A DNA stretch of 35,746 nt from an uncultured Bacilli bacterium (GTDB taxonomy: Bacteria; Bacillota_I; Bacilli_A; RF39; UBA660): the NCBI GenBank assembly GCA_947631475.1, contig CANRLI010000005.1, positions 1-35,746 on the forward strand. Reading direction: 5' to 3'. Below the pieces are notes generated by a model. The model saw only the letters and a program-made list of their open reading frames with translations, was not told the origin of the DNA and searched no databases. Below, piece by piece: positions 18,519 to 27,905 of this stretch. Numbering within the stretch: position 1 is the first letter of the stretch; each line of letters starts with the position of its first letter. The translations under genes were made by a program, and so were the position numbers.

Positions 18519-21012
18519 AAAAGATCTTATTTATATATGGCTTATTACTTTAATATTTTTAGGCTTAATATATCTTTTGACTAAGACCACTTACCTTTAT
18601 GGTTCAGTTCTTGATTGGTATGCTCAACATATTTCCATCCCTGAATACTTTCGTACTCTTTTTTATGATACACATGATTTATTACCTGATTTTGCCTTTA
18701 ATATTGGTAATGGTCAAAACATTTATAACTTTTCTTATTATGGCTTATTAAGTCCTATCATTCTTATTTCATATTTGTTTCCTCATGTTTCTATGACTAC
18801 CTACTTAATAAGTGCAACCATTATAACTGTTGTACTTAGTACTATTTTATTATATATCTTCTTAAAAAATAAAAATTTTAGTAGTGAAACATGCTTACTA
18901 TCTTGTATAATTTTCATTTTATCTTCCCCAATTTCTCTCCATTCACATCGTCATATTATGTTTATTATTTATATGCCTTTTCTAATTCTTGGTTTATTTG
19001 GTGTTGACAAAATTATTAATCATCGAAAGAGTTGGCTTTTAATATTATCTACATTTTTAATGATAATGACTAATTATTACTTTAGTGTTGGTGGGATAGT
19101 TTGTTTACTTTTATATGCATTATATCGTTACTTAAACACCACTCCTCAAGTAAATTTAAAATCAATGTTTAAAACCTTTTGGCCTATTTTATATTCTATT
19201 TTAATAGCTATTTTATGCTCAGCAGTTATCATTGTCCCAACTCTTGCTACCTTACTTAACAATCGTGCTTCTTCTAATATTACAATTAACTTAAAAGATT
19301 TATTAATCCCTAAACTAAATTTAAATATTCTGCTTTTTGATTCATATGGTTTAGGTTTAAATATTTTAATAGTCCCAGCTCTTTTAAACTTACTAACTAA
19401 AGATAAAAATCACAAAATATTTGGGACAATTTTAATTCTATGTGTTATCTTTAATCTCTTTAATTATTTATTAAATGGTACTATGTATATAGATGCTAAA
19501 TCCCTAATCCCATTATTACCTCTTTATATTTTAACAATAGCTGAATTAATCGATGATATTTTCAATAAAAAAATTAAATATCTTCCTTTAACCTGTTTAT
19601 TAATAATCATTTCCCTTCTTGCTTTAATAACTAAAGATAGTCTAAATAAATATTTTCCAGCTCTGCTTATTACTATAATCTTTTATGCTCTTTATCATAA
19701 ATTTAATAAAAAAATATTATTTGTATTACCTTTAATTTTATTAACATGCACTAGTTCTTATCTTATCAATAAAGGTGATAATTTAGAATTAAAATATACA
19801 ACTAGAAATAATGAAAAAGTTGTAAAAAACTTAGTTAATGGAATCACTGCTCAAGATCAAGAATCTCTTTATCGTACAGCCATTAATTATAACCGTACAG
19901 AGTATCCAAATAAAATATTTAATAACATTAATTACTACAACTCCAATATTTATTCATCTATATCTAATCAAACTTATAATAAGTTTTATTATGATCTTGC
20001 CATGAATAATATTCCATCTCGTAACCGTGCCTTAACTGTTACTTCTCCCAATATAATGTATTTACTATTTAGTAATAATAAATACTATATATCAAATGAT
20101 AGTGGTCTTTTCGGCTACGACTTACAGACAACTAATGAAGGTATTAATGTCTATAAAACGGCTAATGCTTTACCAATCGCTTACGCATCTTCTAATATAA
20201 TGAGTTATGAAGATTTTAACAATCTAAATGATATCGTTAAACAAGAAGCTTTGTTAAATGTTATCGTTGCCAATACCAAAACAAATAGTCAATATAAATC
20301 TCATATTAAACAAATGAATTTAGATTTAGATAAATTATTTACTAATGAAAATATTACTAAGAAGCAAGATGGTTCACATATTATCAATGTTAAAGATACT
20401 TTAAAACTTACTTATAGTTTACCTACAGAATATCAAAATAAAATTTTATTTATTCGTTTTAAAATGAAGAGGGTAGATTCTCATCAAGATTTAGCAATCA
20501 CCATTAATTCAGTTAAAAATAAATTAACTAATAGTAAGTGGAAATATTATAATGATAATACTATCTTTGACTATGTTTTAGCTTTTAATGATCAAGATAA
20601 ATTAACTATTTCCTTTAGTGAAGGGGAGTATAACATCGGAGATTTTGAAACTTATTATTTAGATTATAACTATTTAACCAACTTAAATGATAATATTAGC
20701 CCATTTATTATTGATCTAGCTAAAACTAAGGGTGATTTTATTGAAGGTGATATCCAAGTAAAAGACGACGGCTATTTTATTGCTACTATTCCATATGATA
20801 AAGGCTTTAATATAAAAGTAGATGATAACCAAGTAGATTATGAAAAAGTTGATGATGCTTTTATTGGTATGCCTATTGCAAAAGGTTCACATCATCTTAA
20901 GATAGAATATAAATCTCCTGGTAAAACCTTAGCTATTTATTTATCATTATTCGGTTTATTATTATTTATAATTAGTATTTTCTTTGAACATAAAAAATTT
21001 AATAAAGAATAG
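18502..21012 (+). CDS. YfhO-like multi-pass membrane protein
   Basis: Long polytopic protein with N-terminal YGSVLDWYAQHISIPEYFRTLFYD..., ALPIAYASS and C-terminal GSHHLKIEYKSPG...TM typical of YfhO; start moved to 18502 after GGAGTGA; overlaps PIG-L gene by 17 bp. Confidence 0.75.
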   Translation: MKKLTKKDLIYIWLITLIFLGLIYLLTKTTYLYGSVLDWYAQHISIPEYFRTLFYDTHDLLPDFAFNIGNGQNIYNFSYYGLLSPIILISYLFPHVSMTTYLISATIITVVLSTILLYIFLKNKNFSSETCLLSCIIFILSSPISLHSHRHIMFIIYMPFLILGLFGVDKIINHRKSWLLILSTFLMIMTNYYFSVGGIVCLLLYALYRYLNTTPQVNLKSMFKTFWPILYSILIAILCSAVIIVPTLATLLNNRASSNITINLKDLLIPKLNLNILLFDSYGLGLNILIVPALLNLLTKDKNHKIFGTILILCVIFNLFNYLLNGTMYIDAKSLIPLLPLYILTIAELIDDIFNKKIKYLPLTCLLIIISLLALITKDSLNKYFPALLITIIFYALYHKFNKKILFVLPLILLTCTSSYLINKGDNLELKYTTRNNEKVVKNLVNGITAQDQESLYRTAINYNRTEYPNKIFNNINYYNSNIYSSISNQTYNKFYYDLAMNNIPSRNRALTVTSPNIMYLLFSNNKYYISNDSGLFGYDLQTTNEGINVYKTANALPIAYASSNIMSYEDFNNLNDIVKQEALLNVIVANTKTNSQYKSHIKQMNLDLDKLFTNENITKKQDGSHIINVKDTLKLTYSLPTEYQNKILFIRFKMKRVDSHQDLAITINSVKNKLTNSKWKYYNDNTIFDYVLAFNDQDKLTISFSEGEYNIGDFETYYLDYNYLTNLNDNISPFIIDLAKTKGDFIEGDIQVKDDGYFIATIPYDKGFNIKVDDNQVDYEKVDDAFIGMPIAKGSHHLKIEYKSPGKTLAIYLSLFGLLLFIISIFFEHKKFNKE

Positions 21013-21031
21013 GTCAACTATTCTTTATTTT
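21001..21031 (+). terminator. terminator formed from last codons of the YfhO-like gene
   Basis: AATAAAGAATAG-GTCAA-CTATTCTTTATTTT perfect 12-bp stem; includes stop codon. Confidence 0.85.
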
Positions 21032-21108
21032 ACGTCAACACATTAACAATACATATACATAGATTTACATTATATGTCATAATAATAATGTATGAATATG
21101 GTGGTAAA

Positions 21109-21900
21109 ATGAATAAATATGATATTGTGTTTATGGATATTGATAATCTCAATTATTTAAATATATCTAGTTATACTAAACAAGTTATTCAAAAACTTAA
21201 AAGACAAGGGATTAAAGTAGTTTTAAGTACTAGTAATAGTGCTAGTTATGCTTTAGCTCAAAGCCAAGCAGCTAACTTAAGTGAATATGTAATTTGTGCT
21301 AATGGAGCTGAAGTCTATAATTATCGCCTAAAAAAAGCTCTTTATTCCAAACCAATCGCAAAGGACACGCTTAAAGGTATTTATGAATATTGTCAAAGTC
21401 ATAATCTTATCCTTTTGTTGTATTCTTTTAAAAACCAGTTTAGTAATTTAGCAGATTATTCTTATAATGGTGATCATTTTACTTACTTTACAGATATTAA
21501 TCATCTTTTAACTAACTATCAAATAAATGAGATAGTCATTATCAGTTCTAATTATAATCGTATGTTAGCTTTACCTAATCTCTTTAAAGCTAAGTTCCCG
21601 GCAGTATCATTTTATAACTTGTCTCCAACTTTAATTAGTCCTTCATCATCTAATAAAGAATATGCCTATAAAATAGTAGCAACTCAAACCACTAAAAATA
21701 CAGGCATAATTAAATTATTAGATTATCTTAATATTGCTAGTGAGCGAGTTGTCATTATTGGTAATCACTCATCATCTTTAGCAAGTACCAATCTTTTAGG
21801 TATCACGACAGCTTTTATAGATAACTATAATGATTTAAAAGATACATCTTATGAAGATAATCTAGTCAAAATCTTAGAACAATTATGTTTAAATAAATAA
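21109..21900 (+). CDS. HAD-superfamily (Cof-like) protein with degenerate motif IV
   Basis: Motif I FMDIDNLNY, motif II-like VVLSTSNS, K region NTGIIKLLDYL, motif IV position VIIGNHSSS; start chosen after GGTGG. Confidence 0.7.
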   Translation: MNKYDIVFMDIDNLNYLNISSYTKQVIQKLKRQGIKVVLSTSNSASYALAQSQAANLSEYVICANGAEVYNYRLKKALYSKPIAKDTLKGIYEYCQSHNLILLLYSFKNQFSNLADYSYNGDHFTYFTDINHLLTNYQINEIVIISSNYNRMLALPNLFKAKFPAVSFYNLSPTLISPSSSNKEYAYKIVATQTTKNTGIIKLLDYLNIASERVVIIGNHSSSLASTNLLGITTAFIDNYNDLKDTSYEDNLVKILEQLCLNK

Positions 21901-21913
21901 AAAGGAGAATATT

Positions 21914-22441
21914 ATGAAACAAAAACAAAAAGTCGATATGGTTATTGCCTTGTGCCTAGTTTTTATTGGTGTTCTTTTATTAGTTTTACCAATTATGGGG
22001 ATTACAAACATTTATCATTTAATGATATTTATCTTTAGTTCTTATAGTCTTTTAAATCTTCTGCAATTTATTTTAACTAGAACTAGTAAAGATTATGAGA
22101 GTATATATAGTGCGATTATTTCTTTAGTTACTTTACTTATGTGTTTCATTTTTGATCCAACATCTCAAACACGTATTTTAGCTTTAATATTAATGACCTG
22201 GATATCTTTTATGTCTTTAGCCAAACTAAAAAAAATTGATTATTATCATGATCGTAATGATCGTATGTGGAAAATTCGTGTCTTTAACTTATCTTTTTTT
22301 CTCTTGACGGGAATTTTAACCAGTATCAATTTAGCTTATAGTAGTGATGTTCAAGTTTTAGTAATTGGCTTTTTTATGCTAATTCATGGTATTTTAGAAT
22401 TATTTGATCCTATCGTCAAAACTTTAATTGCGCACAGCTAA
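21914..22441 (+). CDS. multi-pass membrane protein (HdeD/DUF308-like)
   Basis: Repeated hydrophobic helices, short; AAAGGAG SD. Confidence 0.5.
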   Translation: MKQKQKVDMVIALCLVFIGVLLLVLPIMGITNIYHLMIFIFSSYSLLNLLQFILTRTSKDYESIYSAIISLVTLLMCFIFDPTSQTRILALILMTWISFMSLAKLKKIDYYHDRNDRMWKIRVFNLSFFLLTGILTSINLAYSSDVQVLVIGFFMLIHGILELFDPIVKTLIAHS

Positions 22442-22484
22442 TATTTACTTATAAATTTATGATATAATAATTTTGGTGATATAA

Positions 22485-23354
22485 ATGAAATTAGTAACTG
22501 ATTTTTCTGAATATCAAATTCTTGATATGGCTAGTGGCATGAAACTAGAAAGCTGGAACGGTCGAAAATTATTAAGACCTGATCCTCAAATTATATGGAC
22601 TGTCAAATCAAATCCTTTAATTTGGAATGAAGTTGATGCCGTCTATAACCGTAGTTCTAAAGGTGGTGGCTCTTGGGACATTAAAAATAAGCATCTACCT
22701 GATAGTTGGTTAGTTCATTATCAAGATTTAACTTTTAAAATTAAATTAATGGGGTTTAAACACACCGGTTTATTTCCTGAGCAAGCATATAATTGGAATT
22801 TAATTCGTGAAAAAATTAAGCAAGCCAACCGACCTGTTAAAGTTTTAAATTTATTTGCTTATACTGGAGCTGCTTCTATCGCAGCACTAAGTGCTGGTGC
22901 CGAAGTTGTCCATGTTGATTCATCTCGTGGAATGGTTGATTGGGCTAAAGAAAATGTTAAAGTAAGTAATTTAGCTGATAAACCAATACGTTTTATCGTT
23001 GATGATGTAATTAAGTTTGTTAAACGCGAAATTCGTCGAGGGAATAAATATGACATAATTTTAATGGATCCACCATCATTTGGTAGGGGAGCCAATGGTG
23101 AAATCTGGGATATCGAAAAAGAACTATTTCCTTTAGTCGAACTATGTAGTCAATTACTTACGGAAGATCCTCTTTTATTTCTAATTAATTCATATACAAC
23201 AGGTTTATCTATGACTGTTTTAGAAAATATTTTAAATTTAACTGTTAATAAACAACATCCTGGAATAATAAGTAGTGATGAATTAGGTCTTCCGCTGTTA
23301 AATTCATCTTTAATCTTACCATGTGGTATCTATGCTCGTTGGGAAAAAAAATAA
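22485..23354 (+). CDS. class I SAM-dependent methyltransferase (RlmI/RlmK-like)
   Basis: VLNLFAYTGAASIAALSAGAEVVHVDSS and MDPPSFGRG motifs. Confidence 0.88.
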   Translation: MKLVTDFSEYQILDMASGMKLESWNGRKLLRPDPQIIWTVKSNPLIWNEVDAVYNRSSKGGGSWDIKNKHLPDSWLVHYQDLTFKIKLMGFKHTGLFPEQAYNWNLIREKIKQANRPVKVLNLFAYTGAASIAALSAGAEVVHVDSSRGMVDWAKENVKVSNLADKPIRFIVDDVIKFVKREIRRGNKYDIILMDPPSFGRGANGEIWDIEKELFPLVELCSQLLTEDPLLFLINSYTTGLSMTVLENILNLTVNKQHPGIISSDELGLPLLNSSLILPCGIYARWEKK

Positions 23355-23366
23355 ACGAGCTTTTTT
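23334..23366 (+). terminator. terminator partly inside methyltransferase 3' end
   Basis: GCTCGTT (23334-23340) / AACGAGC (23354-23360) followed by TTTTTT. Confidence 0.65.
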
Positions 23367-23404
23367 CTTGCTTTAAAATATGTTAAAATTATCTTGGTGA
23401 TAAT

Positions 23405-24871
23405 ATGTCCAAAGTATCTGATATTGACTATGCCTTAACGGAAACATTAAAAGCTCATCCATATTTAATTAATCAAATTCCTTCTATTATCTATGAAAAT
23501 ACTTTAAATGGTGTTATCATTACGCAATTTACTCGCCAGAATCAAGCTCGCACACATATTCAAAATTTAACTTCTCAAGATTTTTTAGAATATATACTTA
23601 ACCAAGCTGTGATTATTTATAGTTCTAAGAATCACTTGATAGAATCTAGTCTTCTTAGCAATACCATGTTTAAACCTAATGCTGAAGTATATAATGATTC
23701 TTTATTCCCCGAATTTGATATTATAGAACAGGAAATGACCCTTATAACCAATCCCGAAATAAACGCTTTTTTATATTATAAAAGTAATCCCAATCATTTA
23801 TATTATTTAATTCATGCTATTAGCAAAACACTTTATAATCCAAAATGGTATTATGATGGTCAAGAATATACTTCCACCTTAGCATCCAAAGGCGAGCAAT
23901 TTCGCCATCAACTAAATGAAATAAGTCTTACTTATGCTCGTCCATACCTAGATAAAATAGCTCAAGATGCCTCCATTATAAAACCAATAGTTAGTATTTC
24001 TATTAACTATGAAAATATCAATCGTTGTCTAAGAGAAGTAATTAATGGTACCCAAATCCAATACGAACATAATTCATATAGATTAGATGGCACTCTTTTT
24101 GCTACTCAAGATATTGGCAAACGTAAACCTAACCAAGAAGATTCAGTTATTATAATGCTGCATCCTTCTAACAATCAATTTAAATTTTTAGCTGTAGCTG
24201 ATGGAGTAGGTGGCTTAGCGGATGGTGAAGCAGCTAGCAATTATATTATAAAAGAAATTAGTCAGTGGTTTATTACTATACCAGGTGATACCTACTATTT
24301 TCCAGATGGTTTATTAGAATCATTTGCTAAACAATTAGAACTTATTAATGAAAGTTTAATCTTGAAATATAACCAAAGAGTAGGGTCAACCTTTGTTGGA
24401 GCCATTGTTTGCCAAGATCAAACATTTATAATTAATATAGGTGATTCACGAGCTTATACACTTAAAGATAATCAACTTTCTTTAATTACTAGCGATGAGT
24501 CTTTAAGTTGGTATCATATGATTACTAATTTAAATAAGCCTATATTAAAAGATAAAGAAATCGATAACTTAAGATTTGCCAAAGATAATAATGTTCTAAT
24601 TAATTGTATGGGTAATCCCAAGATGAACATTAATCAAAAGATAATGATTCCTAATGATTCTTATGACCAACTTTTACTTTTTAGTGATGGTGTAACCGAT
24701 TTGTTATCTCAACATGATATTAAAATAATAGCTCAAAATACACCTCGTGAAGAAATTACGAGAGCGTTAGTCAATAAAGCTTTAACAACCGATGCCCAAA
24801 AAATAGGTCATACACCTATTTTAGCCGGTAAAGACAATGCTACTACTGCGTTATATGTGAGGAAAATATGA
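23405..24871 (+). CDS. PP2C-family serine/threonine phosphatase with uncharacterised N-terminal region
   Basis: KRKPNQEDS, AVADGVGGLADGEAAS, STFVGAIV, NIGDSRAYTL, LLFSDGVTDLL, GKDNATTALYV. Confidence 0.88.
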   Translation: MSKVSDIDYALTETLKAHPYLINQIPSIIYENTLNGVIITQFTRQNQARTHIQNLTSQDFLEYILNQAVIIYSSKNHLIESSLLSNTMFKPNAEVYNDSLFPEFDIIEQEMTLITNPEINAFLYYKSNPNHLYYLIHAISKTLYNPKWYYDGQEYTSTLASKGEQFRHQLNEISLTYARPYLDKIAQDASIIKPIVSISINYENINRCLREVINGTQIQYEHNSYRLDGTLFATQDIGKRKPNQEDSVIIMLHPSNNQFKFLAVADGVGGLADGEAASNYIIKEISQWFITIPGDTYYFPDGLLESFAKQLELINESLILKYNQRVGSTFVGAIVCQDQTFIINIGDSRAYTLKDNQLSLITSDESLSWYHMITNLNKPILKDKEIDNLRFAKDNNVLINCMGNPKMNINQKIMIPNDSYDQLLLFSDGVTDLLSQHDIKIIAQNTPREEITRALVNKALTTDAQKIGHTPILAGKDNATTALYVRKI

Positions 24872-25137
24872 ATAATAAAATAATAATTAAAAATGCTCAG
24901 GGTAAAGAGCAAACATATGATATCTTGTTTTCGTTTGAATCAGCTAATACTCATAAAAATTATATCGTTTATACAGACTTTACTAAAGAAAATAATATTA
25001 TAAAATGTTATGCTTCTATTTATGAAAATGGTCAAGTATCACCCATTGATACAGAAGCTGAAAACCAAATAGTTATTACTATGTTAAACACTATAACTGA
25101 ATCAACTAAAATAAAATATCGTCTTATGAACCAATAA
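24868..25137 (+). CDS. DUF1292-like small protein
   Basis: ATGA overlap with PP2C; short acidic protein with EQTYDILFSFESANTHKNYIVYTD...IYASxY-like pattern. Confidence 0.65.
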   Translation: MNNKIIIKNAQGKEQTYDILFSFESANTHKNYIVYTDFTKENNIIKCYASIYENGQVSPIDTEAENQIVITMLNTITESTKIKYRLMNQ

Positions 25138-25219
25138 AAAATATCTTTTTTACTTGGTCTTTGATATAATGACTATAGAACTATTAAAGATAATTTATAG
25201 TTAATAAAGGAGAAAAAAT

Positions 25220-26452
25220 ATGAAAATAAAAAATGTTGTGGGTCGTGAAATTTTAGACTCACGTGGTAATCCAACTGTTGAAGTAGATGTTATATTAGAA
25301 AATGGTCTTATTGGCCGTGCCGCTGTTCCTTCTGGAGCTTCTACAGGTGAAAGGGAAGCATTAGAATTGCGTGATGGTGATACAAGATATATGGGCAAAG
25401 GCACCTTAAAAGCTGTGGCTAATGTTAATGGACCATTAAAAGATTTAGTTGTTGGCATGGAAGTTGAAGACCAAAAAGCCTTAGATGAAGCTATGATTAA
25501 ACTAGATGGCACTAAAACTAAATCAAAATATGGAGCTAATGCCATATTAGGTATATCAATGGCTGCTTTAAAAGCTAGTGCTTTAAATGCTGGTAAACCA
25601 TTATATGCTTATGTTGGGGAAGGCCGCAGTTTACCACGTCCTATGATGAATATCATTAATGGCGGAGCTCATGCTGATAACAAGCTAGATTTTCAAGAAT
25701 TTATGATTATTCCAGAACGTGACACTATTAAAGAAAGAATTAGAGTTGGTGCTGAAGTATTTCATAATTTAAAAAAAGTATTAAACGAAAAAGGTTTAGC
25801 AACTGGTGTCGGTGATGAAGGTGGTTTTGCACCTGATTTAAATAGTAATCAAGAAGGTTTTGCATTAATTATGGAAGCTATTAAAAGAGCTGGCTACGAG
25901 CCTGGTAAAGATGTTTTCCTAGGTATAGATGTAGCTGCTTCCGAATTTTATAAAGATGGTAAATATCATTTAGCTGGTGAACAAAGAATTTTAACTACTG
26001 ATGAATTAATCGACTTTTATGAAGAATTAGTTAATAAATATCCAATTATTTCAATTGAAGATCCTGTTGATGAAAACGATTGGGAAGGCTTTGCTAAAAT
26101 AACTGCCAAATTAGGCGACAGAATTCAATTAGTAGGTGATGATTTATTTGTTACTAATAAAGAATGTTTACAAATGGGTATTGATAAACATGCTGGTAAT
26201 GCCATCTTATTAAAAGTTAATCAAATTGGTACAATTACAGAAACACTTGAAACTATTAAATTAGCTAAAAGCCATGGTTACAAAACCATAATATCTCATC
26301 GTAGTGGGGAAACTGAAGATACAACGATTGCTGATTTAGCCGTTGGTTTAGACTTAGGCCAAATAAAAACTGGTTCTATGTCTCGAACTGATCGTATGTG
26401 TAAATATAACCAATTAATTAGAATAGAAGAAGAAATTGAAAATAGTAAATAG
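25220..26452 (+). CDS. eno: enolase
   Basis: [88 protein letters not shown]. Confidence 0.97.
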   Translation: MKIKNVVGREILDSRGNPTVEVDVILENGLIGRAAVPSGASTGEREALELRDGDTRYMGKGTLKAVANVNGPLKDLVVGMEVEDQKALDEAMIKLDGTKTKSKYGANAILGISMAALKASALNAGKPLYAYVGEGRSLPRPMMNIINGGAHADNKLDFQEFMIIPERDTIKERIRVGAEVFHNLKKVLNEKGLATGVGDEGGFAPDLNSNQEGFALIMEAIKRAGYEPGKDVFLGIDVAASEFYKDGKYHLAGEQRILTTDELIDFYEELVNKYPIISIEDPVDENDWEGFAKITAKLGDRIQLVGDDLFVTNKECLQMGIDKHAGNAILLKVNQIGTITETLETIKLAKSHGYKTIISHRSGETEDTTIADLAVGLDLGQIKTGSMSRTDRMCKYNQLIRIEEEIENSK

Positions 26453-26472
26453 AAGTGTCATACTTCTTTTTT
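26451..26472 (+). terminator. terminator after eno
   Basis: GAAGT-GTCAT-ACTTCTTTTTT hairpin at stop codon. Confidence 0.6.
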
Positions 26473-26524
26473 CATATTAAAAATTATCTTTCATATATTT
26501 AAATATAGAAAGAGAGGATTAATC

Positions 26525-26785
26525 ATGGAAATATTAAAAGTATCAAGCAAGTCAAATCCTAGTAAAGTAGCCGGAGCTATTGCTAATATTTTTAGAGAAA
26601 AGGGCGGAGTTGAATTGCAAACCGTTGGGGCTGGAGCCTTAAATCAAGCTGTTAAAGCGGTTTCTATAGCTCGTGGTTATATTTCACCTAGTGGCATAAA
26701 TCTTGTTTGTATTCCAGCATTTACTGATATCGAGATTGATGGTAAAGAAAAAACTGCTATTAAACTTATAATCGAAGCTAAATAG
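26525..26785 (+). CDS. spoVS: stage V sporulation protein S (SpoVS)
   Basis: MEILKVSSKSNPSKVAGAIA..VELQTVGAGALNQAVKAVSIARGYISPSGINLVCIPAF, strongly SpoVS-like. Confidence 0.95.
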   Translation: MEILKVSSKSNPSKVAGAIANIFREKGGVELQTVGAGALNQAVKAVSIARGYISPSGINLVCIPAFTDIEIDGKEKTAIKLIIEAK

Positions 26786-26796
26786 CTTCTTTTTAT
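26774..26796 (+). terminator. terminator beginning inside spoVS 3' end
   Basis: GAAGCTA / TAGCTTC then TTTTTA; includes stop codon. Confidence 0.7.
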
Positions 26797-26877
26797 TTGC
26801 CTTAAATTAAATAACTAAACCATTTACTTTATGCTATAATAAAATTAATAATTTATAAATAGAAAGAAGGTTATCTT

Positions 26878-27888
26878 GTGAGTTTTATTGCCAAAATAAA
26901 AATTAAAGCCCAACAAAATCCTCAAAAAATAGTTTTACCTGAAGCTACAGATCCCCGTATCTTAAAGGCTGCTGCTATTTGTCAGCAAGAAAAAATAGCT
27001 CAGATTATACTAATTGGGCAAGAATCTTTAATAAAACAAGTAGCCCTTCAAGAAAACATTAATATTGAAGGTCTTACTATTATTGATCCTCAAACAAGTA
27101 ATTTAACCGCTCAATTAACTCAAGACTTATATGAATTACGTAAAGAAAAAGGTTTAACATTAGAACAAGCCGAGCAACTAATAACCACTGATTATATGTA
27201 TTTTGCCTGTATGCTAGTTAAAGATAATTATGCTGCGGGAGCAGTATCAGGGGCATGTCATTCCACCTCTAATACTTTAAAACCAGCTCTGCAAATTATT
27301 AAAGCAGCTCCAAATGTTCCCTTAGTTTCATCTTTTTTCTTAATGGAAGTTCCTAATTGTTCATATGGATATAATGGTCTTTTCGTATTTAGTGATGCTG
27401 GATTAGTTCAAAACCCTAGTGCTATACAGCTTGCTGCTATAGCTGCTAGTTCATCTGCTTCTTTTGAACTCTTAACCAATCAAAAAGCTGTAACTGCTTT
27501 ATTGTCGCATTCAACTAAGGGTAGTGCCTCTCATCCTGATATAGACAAAGTCGTAGAAGCAACACAAATAGCCCAAAAGGAATACCCTAATTACATGATT
27601 GACGGCGAATTACAACTAGATGCCGCTATCGATCCTTTAGTTGCTAAAATTAAAGCTCCAAATAGTGCAGTAGCAGGCCATGCTAATACCTTAATCTTTC
27701 CTGATTTAGATGCTGGAAATATTGGCTATAAATTAGTTGAAAGATTAGCTAAAGCTGAAAGCTATGGTCCAATTACCCAAGGCATTAACAAACCGATAAA
27801 TGATTTATCGCGTGGCTGTAGTGTTGAAGATATCGTTGGCGTTATTGCCATAACTTGTTTACAAGCAATACAACAAAACAGTGTTTAA
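26878..27888 (+). CDS. pta: phosphate acetyltransferase
   Basis: IVLPEATDPRILKAA, GAVSGACHSTSNTLKPALQIIK, STKGSASHPDIDKV, DGELQLDAAIDP, NTLIFPDLDAGNIGYKLVERL; GTG start. Confidence 0.95.
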   Translation: MSFIAKIKIKAQQNPQKIVLPEATDPRILKAAAICQQEKIAQIILIGQESLIKQVALQENINIEGLTIIDPQTSNLTAQLTQDLYELRKEKGLTLEQAEQLITTDYMYFACMLVKDNYAAGAVSGACHSTSNTLKPALQIIKAAPNVPLVSSFFLMEVPNCSYGYNGLFVFSDAGLVQNPSAIQLAAIAASSSASFELLTNQKAVTALLSHSTKGSASHPDIDKVVEATQIAQKEYPNYMIDGELQLDAAIDPLVAKIKAPNSAVAGHANTLIFPDLDAGNIGYKLVERLAKAESYGPITQGINKPINDLSRGCSVEDIVGVIAITCLQAIQQNSV

Positions 27889-27905
27889 GTAAAACACTGT
27901 TTTAT
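27875..27905. terminator. bidirectional terminator between pta and convergent gene
   Basis: AAAACAGTGTTT-AAGTA-AAACACTGTTTT perfect 12-bp stem. Confidence 0.85.

Noticed and set aside
22859-23095. Minus-strand ORF in the methyltransferase gene (and similar ones at 3616-3903, 6250-6465, 7098-7355, 14617-14811, 25201-25545)
   Set aside because: All antisense to well-supported genes without independent support.
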